Made by a program: the position numbers and the translations under genes. From Pseudoxanthomonas suwonensis 11-1 (GTDB taxonomy: Bacteria > Pseudomonadota > Gammaproteobacteria > Xanthomonadales > Xanthomonadaceae): DNA of 64,000 nt. How positions within the stretch are numbered: position 1 is the first letter of the stretch; each line of letters opens with the position of its first letter. The notes beneath the pieces are model-generated. The model was not told where the DNA came from. It did not search any database and worked only from the letters and a program-made list of their open reading frames with translations. Location: assembly GCF_000185965.1 (NCBI RefSeq), contig NC_014924.1:558001-622000 (forward strand), in the 5' to 3' direction. Positions 1 through 8,106 of the stretch are shown one piece after another.

Positions 1-61
1 CGGCGATCTTGTCCGGATGGCCCTCGGAGACCGATTCGGAGGTGAAGAGATAGCTGGACAT
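1..61 (-). CDS. metK: S-adenosylmethionine synthetase, N-terminal fragment (cut by window edge)
   Basis: Only the first 20 codons are inside the window. Read on the minus strand from the ATG at 61-59 they give a peptide containing TSESVSEGHPDKIA, the highly conserved N-terminus of MetK, in which the His of GHPDK is an active-site residue. The enzyme makes S-adenosylmethionine from methionine and ATP in the cytoplasm. A TATCAT hexamer on the minus strand at 107-102 is a possible -10 box and would give a leader of roughly 35 nt, too short for a SAM riboswitch. The identification is firm although the gene is partial. Confidence 0.93.
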   Translation of the reverse strand, partial: MSSYLFTSESVSEGHPDKIA

Positions 62-213
62 CGGGCTATATCCCTGTATTCGGATGAAAAGATGGCCGCG
101 CATGATACACGCGTGGGGCCCGCGGTGCATTCTGCTCCGCACGGGGTTGGGAACCGTTAAAGGAAACGGGCGGCCCGCGCCTCGGCGTGAAGGCCGGCTG
201 CTAGCATCCGGGC
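62..213. promoter_or_regulatory. Divergent intergenic region metK / ydjM-like
   Basis: These 152 bp separate two divergent genes and must carry both promoters. The minus-strand TATCAT at 107-102 is the best -10 candidate for metK, but the expected -35 position is poor. I see no convincing promoter for the plus-strand gene and no riboswitch fold. Confidence 0.35.
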
Positions 214-1251
214 ATGGATTCACTGACCCAGATCGTCCTCGGTGGCGCGCTTGCCGCCGCCATCGCCCCCGCCCGCCACCGCCGCGCCGCCCTGCTGGCC
301 GGCGCCGGACTGGGCACCCTTCCGGACCTGGACTCCCTGCCGATCAGGCTGGCTACCGCCGACCCGGTGCTGCTGATGACCGTGCACCGCAGCTTCAGCC
401 ACTCCCTGTTCGTGCTGCCGCTGGTCGGCTGGCTGCTGTGGTGGCTGTTCCTGCGTCATGGCCGCGGGCGGGTGGCGGAGTCGCCGCGGCGCTGGTTCTG
501 GGCGATCCAGCTGGCCCTGGTCACGCATCCGCTGCTGGACGCGTTCACCGTCTACGGCACCCAGCTGTGGTGGCCGCTGCCGGTGGCGCCGACGATGTGG
601 TCCAGCGTTTTCATCATCGATCCGCTGTACACGGTCTGGTTGCTCGCCGCCTGCGTGGTGGCCTGGTTCGCCCGGGCACGCCCGCTTGCCCAGCGCGCCC
701 TGCTGGCGGGGCTGGTGCTGAGCAGCGCCTACCTGGGCTGGTCGCTGGTGGCCAAGGCCATGGTCGACCGCCAGGCCGAACGCACCCTGGCGGCGATGGG
801 CCTGGGCGATGCGCCGCGGTTCTCGGTGCCGATGCCGTTCAACACCCTGCTGTGGCGGGTGGTGGCGATGACGCCCGGCGGCTTCGTCGAAGGCGAGTAC
901 TCGCTGGTGGCCGACACCGGCGCGATCGCGTTCCGTGGCTACCCGTCCAACACCCAGGCACTGGGCGAGGCCGCCGGTATCCCGGCGGTGCAGCGCCTGG
1001 CCTGGTTCAACCACGGCTTCATGAAGGCGCGCGAGCGCGATGGCCGGCTCGAACTCTCCGACCTGCGCATGGGCTCGGAGCCGGACTACACCTTCGTGTT
1101 CGCGGTGGCCGAGCGCGATGCGGAGGGCCGCTGGCAGCCGATCCCGCCACGACAGCTGCGCCTGCCCTGGGAAGCGCGCCGGCGGCTGGGGCCGATGTGG
1201 CGGCGGATCTGGGAAGCCCCGCCGACCGGCCCCGCCCCGCCCGGTGACTGA
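214..1251 (+). CDS. YdjM/DUF457-type membrane-bound metal-dependent hydrolase
   Basis: This 345-residue inner-membrane protein belongs to the YdjM (DUF457) family, annotated as membrane-bound metal-dependent hydrolases. The family signature is visible: LPDLDS at residues 36-41, HRSFSHS at 58-64, and a second His/Asp pair in HPLLDAF at about 105-111. These His and Asp residues are the likely metal ligands. Several hydrophobic helices occupy the N-terminal half, while the C-terminal third is soluble and basic. The substrate is unknown. In E. coli the relative ydjM is SOS-regulated, but I see no LexA box here. The ATG at 214 is chosen because the DUF457 signature begins immediately after it. Confidence 0.85.
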   Translation: MDSLTQIVLGGALAAAIAPARHRRAALLAGAGLGTLPDLDSLPIRLATADPVLLMTVHRSFSHSLFVLPLVGWLLWWLFLRHGRGRVAESPRRWFWAIQLALVTHPLLDAFTVYGTQLWWPLPVAPTMWSSVFIIDPLYTVWLLAACVVAWFARARPLAQRALLAGLVLSSAYLGWSLVAKAMVDRQAERTLAAMGLGDAPRFSVPMPFNTLLWRVVAMTPGGFVEGEYSLVADTGAIAFRGYPSNTQALGEAAGIPAVQRLAWFNHGFMKARERDGRLELSDLRMGSEPDYTFVFAVAERDAEGRWQPIPPRQLRLPWEARRRLGPMWRRIWEAPPTGPAPPGD

Positions 1252-1290
1252 GCGCGACGGCGTCCATCGGCGCGCGACCGCACGTACGCG

Positions 1291-1617
1291 TCAGCCTTCC
1301 AGTCGCACCCTTTCGCGCACCGGTGGGCCCACGCGCGTGGCGCTGGCATACCCCTGCTGCAACTGCAGCGCGGCAGCGACATCGCCACGCTGCAGCCGCT
1401 CGTATGCGGCGTCGCCCATCGCATCGCGCAACTGCCGCTCGATGCGGTCGTAGACGATGCGGTACTCGGCATACGGCGTGCGTGCGCCGGCGATCATGCG
1501 GATGTGGCGTCCGCTGACGCCGGTCTCCTGCGACAGCGCGTCGACGGAGGTGTTCGCGGCGAAGGCGGTGGGAAGGGCGGCCATTGCGACCGCGAAGAGC
1601 GCGATGCGTGCAGACAT
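1291..1617 (-). CDS. Small exported protein with an HTH-like core
   Basis: The gene encodes 108 residues. Residues 1-20 form a typical Sec signal peptide ending in PTAFA-A, so the mature protein of about 88 residues is probably periplasmic. A strong ribosome binding site, GGAGG five bases before the ATG, supports it as a real gene. The mature part starts with a stretch (about 27-50: ALSQETGVSGRHIRMIAG) that reads like a helix-turn-helix, followed by amphipathic helices rich in Arg, Asp and Ala. There are no cysteines. The function is not known and I do not recognise a named family. It lies alone, upstream of nothing obvious and convergent with the YdjM-like gene. Confidence 0.7.
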   Translation of the reverse strand: MSARIALFAVAMAALPTAFAANTSVDALSQETGVSGRHIRMIAGARTPYAEYRIVYDRIERQLRDAMGDAAYERLQRGDVAAALQLQQGYASATRVGPPVRERVRLEG

Positions 1618-1803
1618 GACAGCCTCCGGGGCTGGGCCCGAAAGGGAAGCCGCGGGCGGACCCGCGTACCGGAGCGGGGGCTCCGGTGGCCGCAGCGTCG
1701 CGCCGGCAACGGCGTGGCCACAGTGCCGGATTGCACCCTGCCATTGGTACCGTTCAAGCGATGGACGGTTAAATGAAGCAACCAGTCCGCAACGATCGGG
1801 AAC

Positions 1804-2802
1804 TCAGGCGACTTCCGCCAGCACGAAGGGCATGCCCGCTTCCAGTGCGTCGAAGTATCCGCGGGTCAGCGCAAGCTGCTCGGCGGCGGTCTGGGCGCGG
1901 TTGACCACCGCGCGGAAGGCGGCGTTCTCGGCGCGGTCCTTCGCGTACCAGCCCAGGTGCTTGCGCGCGATGCGCACGCCCTGTTCCTCGCCGTAGAACG
2001 CGTGCAGGGCCTGCAGGTGGCCGAGCAGGATGTCGCGCACCTCGGCCACGGACGGCTCGGGCAGTTCCTCGCCGGTGCCCAGGTAATGCGCGATCTGGCG
2101 GAAGATCCAGGGCCGGCCCTGGGCGGCGCGGCCGACCATCACCGCGTCGGCGCCGGTGTGGCGCAGCACGAAGGCGGCCTTGGCCGGCGAATCGATGTCG
2201 CCGTTGGCCAGCACCGGGATGCGCAGCCGCGACTTCACCTCGGCGATGGTGTCGTACTCGGCCTGCCCGGTGTAGTGCTGGTTGCGGGTGCGGCCGTGGA
2301 TGGCCAGCGCGGCGATCCCGGATTCCTCGGCGATGCGGGCGATGGTGGGCGCATTGCGCACCTCGGCGCACCAGCCGGTGCGGATCTTGAGCGTGACCGG
2401 GACGTCCACCGCCGCGACCACCGCCTCGAGGATCCGCGCCACCAGCGCCTCGTCGCGCATCAGCGCCGAGCCGGCCCAGGCGTTGCACACCTTCTTGGCC
2501 GGGCAGCCCATGTTGATGTCGATGATCTGCGCGCCGTTGGCGACGTTGTAGCGCGCCGCCCCGGCCAGCTGCTCCGGCTCGGTGCCGGCGATCTGCACGC
2601 TGACCGGATCCGGCTCGCCGGCATGGTCCATGCGCTGCAGCGACTTGCGGGTGTTCCAGAAGCGCGGGTCGGAGATGGTCATCTCAGACACCGCCAGGCC
2701 GGCGCCCAGCTGCTTGCACAGCAGCCGGAACGGCTTGTCGGTGACGCCGGCCATCGGCGCCAGCACCACCTTCGGTTCGATCGGGTAAGGACCGATCCGC
2801 AT
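1804..2802 (-). CDS. dusB: tRNA-dihydrouridine synthase B
   Basis: The 332-residue protein is DusB, an FMN enzyme that reduces uridine to dihydrouridine in the D-loop of tRNA using NADPH. The N-terminal motif VVLAPMAGVTDKPFR (12-26) and the catalytic loop NMGCPAKKV with Cys100 as proton donor are both clear, as is the IHGRTR motif. The open frame extends 60 codons further upstream, but that part is antisense-like sequence inside the ribokinase gene, so the ATG at 2802 is the start. It follows the ribokinase gene by 13 bp and is probably co-transcribed. In E. coli dusB precedes fis; no fis gene follows here. Confidence 0.95.
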   Translation of the reverse strand: MRIGPYPIEPKVVLAPMAGVTDKPFRLLCKQLGAGLAVSEMTISDPRFWNTRKSLQRMDHAGEPDPVSVQIAGTEPEQLAGAARYNVANGAQIIDINMGCPAKKVCNAWAGSALMRDEALVARILEAVVAAVDVPVTLKIRTGWCAEVRNAPTIARIAEESGIAALAIHGRTRNQHYTGQAEYDTIAEVKSRLRIPVLANGDIDSPAKAAFVLRHTGADAVMVGRAAQGRPWIFRQIAHYLGTGEELPEPSVAEVRDILLGHLQALHAFYGEEQGVRIARKHLGWYAKDRAENAAFRAVVNRAQTAAEQLALTRGYFDALEAGMPFVLAEVA

Positions 2803-2815
2803 CGCCGTCGTCGCC

Positions 2816-3781
2816 TCAGCCCGGGAAGCGGGCCAGTACCTCGTCGTGGCGCGGCATCGAGGCGGCCGCGCCGGCGCGCTCGGTCGACAGCGCGGCGAAA
2901 CGGTTGGCATAGCGCACGTGGGTCGCGAACGGCTGCCCTGGCGCGCGCGCCAGCGAGGCGGCAAGCGCACCGTTGAAGGCATCGCCGGCGCCGGTGGTGT
3001 CGCTGGCGGTCACGCTCTCGGCGCCGATGCGGTAGTAGGGCTGGCCGTCGCCGCGCGGCTCTTCCTCGGCATGCGAGACGAACACGCCTACCGAGCCCAT
3101 GGTCACCACCACGGTGCCGTGCGGCAGGAGCTTGCGGCACAGCGCGTGCAGGCGCGCGCCGTCCAGCGCGGCGACCGCGTCCGGTTCGATCCGCTCGCCG
3201 ACGTGGCGCGACAGCTGGGCGGCGAACTCGGTCTCGTTCGGGGTCAGCACGTCGGCCAGGCGCAGCAGGCCCATGCTGGTCGGCGCATTGGCCGGCGCCG
3301 GGTTGAGCAGGGTGGTGGTGCCGGCCTCGCGCGCCATCTGCAGCGCGGCCTCGATCGCCTCCACCGGCGACTCCAGCTGGGCGAGCAGCACGCCGGCCTC
3401 GCCGGCCAACGCCCGGTCGGCGGTGACGTGGCCGGCGCTGAGCACGCCGTTGGCGCCGGCGCCGATCACGATGCTGTTGCGGCCACGGGCGTCGACATAG
3501 ATGCCGGCGGTGCCGGTGGGCTCGCTGCTGGCTTCCGCGCGCAGGTCGATGCCGTCGGATTCCGCCAGTTCGCGGGCGAGTGCGCCACCGGGGTCGTCGC
3601 CGAGTGCGCAGATGAAGGTGGTGGGCGCGCCGGCGCGGGCGCAAGCCACGGCCTGGTTGAAACCCTTGCCGCCGGGACCGGTCATGTACTGGCCGGCGAT
3701 GGTGGCGCCAGTGGCGGGGAGTTCATTGCAACGCCAGACATGGTCGACGTTGAAGGAGCCGACGACGATGACCGGATTCAT
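2816..3781 (-). CDS. rbsK: Ribokinase
   Basis: This 321-residue PfkB-family sugar kinase phosphorylates D-ribose at O5 with ATP. Visible hallmarks are the N-terminal sugar-binding NVDH (11-14), the GPGGKGFNQA motif at 35-44, the NETE motif at 182-185, and the ATP/anion-hole motif DTTGAGDAFNG with catalytic Asp267. These fit ribokinase better than fructokinase or adenosine kinase. It sits between a concentrative nucleoside transporter gene (75 bp upstream) and dusB, so ribose released from imported nucleosides is the likely substrate. No ABC-type ribose transporter or RbsD is present in the window. Confidence 0.92.
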   Translation of the reverse strand: MNPVIVVGSFNVDHVWRCNELPATGATIAGQYMTGPGGKGFNQAVACARAGAPTTFICALGDDPGGALARELAESDGIDLRAEASSEPTGTAGIYVDARGRNSIVIGAGANGVLSAGHVTADRALAGEAGVLLAQLESPVEAIEAALQMAREAGTTTLLNPAPANAPTSMGLLRLADVLTPNETEFAAQLSRHVGERIEPDAVAALDGARLHALCRKLLPHGTVVVTMGSVGVFVSHAEEEPRGDGQPYYRIGAESVTASDTTGAGDAFNGALAASLARAPGQPFATHVRYANRFAALSTERAGAAASMPRHDEVLARFPG

Positions 3782-3820
3782 GGGGCCTCTGCTGCGTCTG
3801 GACTACGGGGGAAGCCGCAA

Positions 3821-3844
3821 GGCCGGACGCGGGGGCATCCGGCC
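3821..3844. repeat. Intergenic hairpin between nupC and rbsK
   Basis: The ten-base arm at 3821-3830 (ggccggacgc) pairs with 3835-3844 (gcatccggcc) with one mismatch and a four-base loop. It resembles the CCGGA/TCCGG-containing REP-type hairpins found elsewhere in this window. Inside an operon it could stabilise the upstream mRNA or cause partial termination; there is no U-tract, so it is not a classical terminator. Confidence 0.45.
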
Positions 3845-3856
3845 TGCGGCCGTGGA

Positions 3857-5155
3857 TCAGCCGAAATGCGACAGTACACCGGCGATGGTGGCGGTCATGA
3901 AGGTGGCGATCGAGCCACCCAGCACCGCGCGCAGGCCGAAGCGGGCCAGGTCCTGGCGACGCTCCGGGGCCAGGCCGCCGATGCCGCCGATCTGGATCGC
4001 GATCGAGCTGAAGTTGGCGAAGCCGCACAGCGCGTAGGTCGCGATCAGCGCGCCTTCCTTGCTCAGGAACTGGCCGGGGACCTGGCCGTTCACGATCTGC
4101 GACAGCTCGGTGTAGGCCACGAACTCGTTGATCACGATCTTCTGGCCGATCAGCGACCCGACCGTGGTGGCGTCGGCCCACGGGGTGCCGATCACCCACG
4201 CGATCGGGGCCAGCACGTAACCCAGGATGGTCGACAGGCTGGTTGGCTTGCCGATCATGCCGGCGATGCCGGTGACCTCGCCCAGCCAGGTCAGCGGGGC
4301 GTTGACCAGGGCGATCAGGGCGATGAAGGCCAGCAGCATCGCACCGATGTTCAGCGCCAGGCGCAGGCCGTCGCCGGCGCCGGCGGCCGCCGCGTCGATG
4401 ACGTTGGCGGTGTTCTTCTCCACTTCCATCTTCACCGTGCCGCGGGTCAGCGGCTCGGAGGTTTCCGGGATCAGGATCTTGGCGATCACCAGGGTGGCCG
4501 GCGCGGCCATGATGCTCGCCGCCAGCAGGTGCTTGGCATAGAACACCTGCTGCTCCGGGTCGCCGCCGCCAAGCATGCCCACGTAGGCGGCGAGCACGCC
4601 GCCGGCGATGTGGGCCATGCCGCCGATCATCATGGTCAGCAGCTCGGAGTTGGTCATCTTCGGGATGTACGGGCGCACGGTCAGCGGCGCCTCGGTCTGC
4701 CCGATGAACACGCTGGCGCAGACGCTGGTGGTCTCGGCGCCGGACACGCGCATCACCTTGGTGATCGCCCAGGCCATCGCCCGCACCACCGCCTGCATCA
4801 CGCCCAGGTGGTAGAGCACGCCCATCAGCGCGGAGAAGAAGATGATGGTCGGCAGCACCTGGAAGGCGAAGATGAAGCCCACCGTCGAGGTGTCCATCAG
4901 GCTGCCGAAGATGAAGTTGGAGCCCTCGCCGACGAAGCCCAGCACGCGCACGAAGCCGTGGCTCAGCCAGTCGAACACTTCGCGTCCGCCCGGGACCAGC
5001 AGCACCAGGGCGGCGAAGGCGATCTGCAGGAACAGGCCGGTCGCGACCAGCTTCCAGTCCACCGCCCGGCGATTGTTGGAGAACAGCCAGACGATGCCGA
5101 TCAGCACGGCCAGTCCGAACAGGCCGAAGCCGATCCGCCCGATTGCCTCGATCAT
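3857..5155 (-). CDS. nupC: Concentrative nucleoside transporter (CNT/NupC family)
   Basis: The 432-residue polytopic membrane protein belongs to the CNT family of H+ or Na+ coupled nucleoside importers. The protein has about ten hydrophobic helices, and the signatures GQTEAP and GQKIVINEFVAYTEL lie in the re-entrant hairpin and unwound helix that bind nucleoside. The length is close to that of CNT proteins of the vcCNT type (about 420). It is the first gene of a likely operon with ribokinase and dusB, which suggests uptake of nucleosides followed by ribose salvage. The nucleoside-splitting enzyme is not in the window. Ion specificity cannot be read from the sequence with confidence. Confidence 0.92.
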   Translation of the reverse strand: MIEAIGRIGFGLFGLAVLIGIVWLFSNNRRAVDWKLVATGLFLQIAFAALVLLVPGGREVFDWLSHGFVRVLGFVGEGSNFIFGSLMDTSTVGFIFAFQVLPTIIFFSALMGVLYHLGVMQAVVRAMAWAITKVMRVSGAETTSVCASVFIGQTEAPLTVRPYIPKMTNSELLTMMIGGMAHIAGGVLAAYVGMLGGGDPEQQVFYAKHLLAASIMAAPATLVIAKILIPETSEPLTRGTVKMEVEKNTANVIDAAAAGAGDGLRLALNIGAMLLAFIALIALVNAPLTWLGEVTGIAGMIGKPTSLSTILGYVLAPIAWVIGTPWADATTVGSLIGQKIVINEFVAYTELSQIVNGQVPGQFLSKEGALIATYALCGFANFSSIAIQIGGIGGLAPERRQDLARFGLRAVLGGSIATFMTATIAGVLSHFG

Positions 5156-5350
5156 TGAGGGGTTCCGCGAATGTTAAGGATGCGCGAAAGCGTAGCAGGT
5201 CGGCACCCTGCGCGTGTGTATGGGGGCGCGGAAAGCCCGCCAGCAAAGGCGTCGCGCGATGGTATGCGACGCGCCGGGCGGGTCCACTGCGGCAACGCCC
5301 ATGCCCGCCGGCCTACACTGCGGGCACCCCCGATCCACAGGAGTGATCCC
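5156..5350. promoter_or_regulatory. Divergent promoter region nupC / aldo-keto reductase with inverted repeat
   Basis: The 195-bp gap separates divergent genes. It contains a perfect inverted repeat, GCGTCGC at 5249-5255 and GCGACGC at 5266-5272 separated by 10 bp, which could be an operator. TACACT at 5314-5319 is a plausible -10 box for the plus-strand gene, and AGGAG at 5339-5343 is its ribosome binding site. Confidence 0.4.
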
Positions 5351-6325
5351 ATGCAATACCGCCGCCTCGGCGCCTCCGGGCTGCAGCTGTCCGCGCTTTC
5401 GTTCGGCGCCTGGATGACCTTCGGCCGCCAGGTCGGGCGGGGCCAGGCCCGCGAGCTGGTGGCCGCGGCCTGGGACCACGGCATCAACTTCTTCGACAAC
5501 GCCGAGGTTTACGCCAACGGCGAGGCCGAGCGGGTGATGGGCGACGTGATCGCCGACCTGCGACTGCCGCGCGACGGCTTTTGCGTGTCGAGCAAGGTGT
5601 TCTTCGGCTCGGCGGAGTCGCCGCGCCCGACCCAGCGCGGCCTGTCGCGCAAGCACGTGGTCGATGCCTGCCATGCCGCGCTCAAGCGCCTGCGCGTCGA
5701 TTACCTCGACCTTTATTACTGCCACCGCCCGGATCCGGACACGCCGGTGGAGGAGACGGTCGCGGCGATGGACATGCTCGTGCGCCAGGGCAAGATCCTG
5801 TACTGGGGCACCTCCGAGTGGCCGGAAGCGCTGATCCGCGAGGCCGCGCGCATCGCCCGCAGCCAGCACATGGCCGCGCCGGTGGTCGAGCAGCCGCAGT
5901 ACAACCTGCTGCACCGCGAGCGGGTGGAGCTGGAGTACGCGCCGCTGTATTCGGAACTGGGCATGGGCACTACCACCTGGTCGCCGCTGGCCTCGGGCCT
6001 GCTCACCGGCAAGTACGCCGGTGGCATCGGCGGGGAAGGACGGCTGGCGCAGGCCGATGCCGGCTGGCTGCAGCCGCTGGTGCTGGGCGAGCCGCAGGAG
6101 CGGCGGCTGGAGCGGGCCCAGGCCTTCGTCGAGGCGGCACGCCAGCTGGGCGAGGCCCCGGCCCCGCTGGCCATCGCCTGGTGCCTCCGGAACCGGCATG
6201 TCAGCAGCGTGATCCTGGGCGCCAGCAAGGTCGAGCAGCTGCTGCAGAACCTGGAAGCGCTGGAGCTGGCTGGCCGCTACGACGAGCAGGTCTGGCAGCG
6301 GCTGGAAGTCGTCACCACCGGCTGA
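5351..6325 (+). CDS. Aldo/keto reductase (Kv-beta-like family)
   Basis: The 324-residue protein is an NADPH-dependent aldo/keto reductase of the group related to potassium-channel beta subunits and YghZ. The full catalytic tetrad is present: Asp49, Tyr54, Lys82 and His125 (YYCHRPD). The cofactor-binding C-terminal motif GASKVEQLLQNL is also visible. The substrate is unknown; relatives reduce aldehydes such as methylglyoxal. The ATG at 5351 was chosen over an upstream in-frame start because AGGAG precedes it at the right distance and the conserved MQYRRLG begins there. It stands alone as a transcription unit. Confidence 0.9.
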   Translation: MQYRRLGASGLQLSALSFGAWMTFGRQVGRGQARELVAAAWDHGINFFDNAEVYANGEAERVMGDVIADLRLPRDGFCVSSKVFFGSAESPRPTQRGLSRKHVVDACHAALKRLRVDYLDLYYCHRPDPDTPVEETVAAMDMLVRQGKILYWGTSEWPEALIREAARIARSQHMAAPVVEQPQYNLLHRERVELEYAPLYSELGMGTTTWSPLASGLLTGKYAGGIGGEGRLAQADAGWLQPLVLGEPQERRLERAQAFVEAARQLGEAPAPLAIAWCLRNRHVSSVILGASKVEQLLQNLEALELAGRYDEQVWQRLEVVTTG

Positions 6326-6335
6326 CCGGAATGCG

Positions 6336-6364
6336 TTGACACGCAAATGCGAATTATTATCATC
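6336..6364 (+). promoter_or_regulatory. hemP promoter overlapping a Fur box
   Basis: A near-consensus sigma-70 promoter is present: TTGACA at 6336-6341 and TATCAT at 6358-6363 with a 16-bp spacer. A Fur-box-like sequence at about 6344-6364 (aaatgcgaattattatcatc) covers the spacer and the -10 box. It matches most of the GATAATGATAATCATTATC consensus. Iron-loaded Fur bound here would block RNA polymerase, so hemP should be derepressed under iron limitation. This is inferred from sequence only. Confidence 0.75.
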
Positions 6365-6403
6365 GGCGGGTAGGCCTTCCCCCAGCCCCCGCCGGAGTCC
6401 GCA

Positions 6404-6598
6404 ATGAATGTCCATCGCCTGAGCCTGCCGTCCCCTTCCGCACGCAGCACCCCGGCCGCCTCCGCGGCCCCGGTCGAGGTGCAGGCCCTCAGCAGCGACG
6501 AGCTGCTGCGCGGGCAGCGCGAGATCCTGATCCGCCACGGCGACCGCGTGTACCGCCTGCGCCACACCAGCAACGACAAGCTGATCCTCACCAAGTAA
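6404..6598 (+). CDS. hemP: Hemin uptake protein HemP
   Basis: The 64-residue protein ends in the HemP family core: SDELLRGQREILIRHGDRVY followed by RLRHTSNDKLILTK. HemP/HmuP proteins are small iron-responsive factors needed for haem uptake. In several bacteria they activate expression of the haem TonB-dependent receptor, although the mechanism is not fully settled. The N-terminal 30 residues are low-complexity Ser/Ala/Pro. The gene has a Fur-box promoter 40 bp upstream. No haem receptor, TonB system or haem ABC transporter is next to it, so here it is an orphan that must act on genes elsewhere. Confidence 0.92.
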   Translation: MNVHRLSLPSPSARSTPAASAAPVEVQALSSDELLRGQREILIRHGDRVYRLRHTSNDKLILTK

Positions 6599-6878
6599 CG
6601 CGAGCGGGACGCAGGAGATCCTGCCCCGGCTAAGCGACGCTGCTGGCGTTCGGCGGGCAGTGCCCTGCCGCCGTCCTGGCCACGGACGGCCCGTCGTCGA
6701 TGCGGGAAGGACGCCGGCGGCGATGGGCGTACCACCGCATGGCACCAGTTGCATCGTCCAGCCGCTTCCGCACCGCCGCCGTGCGTTGCATCCAGCAGCG
6801 GGCCGCGGCCGGTCAGCGCTCCGGGCCGGGACCGGCATGCGCATCGCGTCCGGACGACCCCGCGTCCGGGCACCGCAC
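6599..6878. other. Non-coding region downstream of hemP
   Basis: About 280 bp lie between hemP and the terminator of the convergent PDZ gene. Open frames here have no ribosome binding site, no recognisable motif and compositional features of shadow frames. I see no RNA gene or repeat in it, and no clear terminator for hemP. Confidence 0.4.
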
Positions 6879-6879
6879 T

Positions 6880-6904
6880 AAAAAGGACCCCGCCATCGGC
6901 GGGG
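6880..6904 (-). terminator. Rho-independent terminator of the sigma/PDZ operon
   Basis: On the minus strand CCCCGCC and GGCGGGG (6904-6898 and 6894-6888) form a seven-pair GC stem with a three-base loop, followed by TCC and five Ts. It lies about 50 bp past the stop codon of the PDZ gene. Confidence 0.8.
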
Positions 6905-6956
6905 TGCCAGGAGTCCGCAGGATCTGCGGTGTCGCACGCCATCTGCGGACGCGTCG

Positions 6957-8069
6957 TCAAACCAGCGTCGGATACCCCGGCACCGGTGGGGGCACTTCGG
7001 CGGTCGGCTGCGGCGGAGGTGGTGGGGCAGGCGGCGCAGGCGGCTGCATCTCCGCACCGGATGGCGGCGCCGGTGGCGCGGGAGGTGCCGGCACGAAGTC
7101 CAGTGAACGCATGCGCTCGGGCACGGTGACCTGCACCTGGCGCGCGCTGCGGTCGCGCAGCACCGTGAGCCGCGCCTGCTGGCCCGGCTCCTTCTTCGTC
7201 ATCTGGCGCATGGCCTCGGCCGGGGTGGCCACCGCCTGGCCTTCGACCTGCTGGATCACGTCGCCGGACTGCAGTCCGGGCAGCGCGCCCCGGGACAGCA
7301 CCAGCACGCCGCGCTCGGCGCCGAAATAGCGGCCGAGCTGCGCATCCAGCGCGACCAGGTGCAGCCCGTTCCAGCGCAGCGCCTCGCTCAGCAGCGGTGC
7401 CTTGCAGTCGTCCCCGCCACAGGCGCCGGGCAGCGACAGCTGCAACACCTCGCTGCGCAGCTGCGGCGCGAGGTCGCGCGCCTGGCCGACGCCGCCTGCC
7501 GTTGAGTCACCGCCGAGCCGATGGGCAAACACATGTACCCGCATCGGCTCGGGCGCCACCTCCACCGTCTGCTCGCGACCATCGCGCTGGTAGGTCACCT
7601 TGACCTTGCTGCCGGATTCCAGCCGCGACAGCGCCTCGCGCGCGGCCTCGACCCGCGCCTCGCCGTTGGCGCCGGCAATCGCCTCGCCACGGATCCGCAG
7701 CAGGCGGTCGCCGCTGCGCAGCCCGGCCTTCTCCGCGCCGCTGCCGGGGGTGACGCCGACGATGCGCACGCCGGCCTGCGGGTCGACGCCGAGGAGCACG
7801 CCCAGGCGCGCGCGCGCGGCACCGTCGGCCAGCTGCGCGGCGGCCGCCATGTCGTGGCCGGCCTTGGTGCGCGACAGCTCGGCGACCCGGCGCGCGGCAT
7901 CGGCCAGCTCCGCACGCGCGCGGGCCAGTTCGGAGCGGGCCTTTGCCATCTCGGCCTCGGCCTGCACGTCTCCGGCCTGTTTCGTCGCGGCGGTGGCGGG
8001 CAGCGTGAGCAGGCAGGCGCAGGCCAGCAGCCAGGGCGTGGCGCGTCGATGTTGGTATGCGCGTTTCAT
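6957..8069 (-). CDS. Exported protein with two PDZ domains and coiled coil
   Basis: The 370-residue protein has a signal peptide (about 1-27, basic start, hydrophobic core, cleavage near PATAA). An Ala/Glu/Arg-rich coiled coil follows (33-68). Next come a first PDZ domain (about 87-172, with GVTPGSGAEKAGLRSGDRLL) and a linker with a possible disulfide (CGGDDC, 217-222). A second PDZ-like domain (about 240-318, with PGLQSGDVIQQVEG) and a proline-rich tail (326-368) complete it. There is no trypsin-like domain and no catalytic HDS triad, so it is not DegP or DegS. It is the third gene of an operon with an ECF sigma factor and its putative anti-sigma factor. It may therefore be a peptide-binding envelope sensor or a regulon effector; that is inference. 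The ATG at 8069 is chosen because the signal peptide begins there. Confidence 0.85.
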   Translation of the reverse strand: MKRAYQHRRATPWLLACACLLTLPATAATKQAGDVQAEAEMAKARSELARARAELADAARRVAELSRTKAGHDMAAAAQLADGAARARLGVLLGVDPQAGVRIVGVTPGSGAEKAGLRSGDRLLRIRGEAIAGANGEARVEAAREALSRLESGSKVKVTYQRDGREQTVEVAPEPMRVHVFAHRLGGDSTAGGVGQARDLAPQLRSEVLQLSLPGACGGDDCKAPLLSEALRWNGLHLVALDAQLGRYFGAERGVLVLSRGALPGLQSGDVIQQVEGQAVATPAEAMRQMTKKEPGQQARLTVLRDRSARQVQVTVPERMRSLDFVPAPPAPPAPPSGAEMQPPAPPAPPPPPQPTAEVPPPVPGYPTLV

Positions 8070-8106
8070 CCTGTTGTTCTCCAGTGGATCGCGTGGGTGC
8101 CCGGGC

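Noticed and set aside
62-213. SAM or SAH riboswitch upstream of metK
   Set aside because: The probable leader is only about 35 nt, and I cannot find the conserved core of either riboswitch class.
2846-5158. A 770-codon open frame on the plus strand
   Set aside because: It is antisense to ribokinase and the nucleoside transporter; no conserved sequence.
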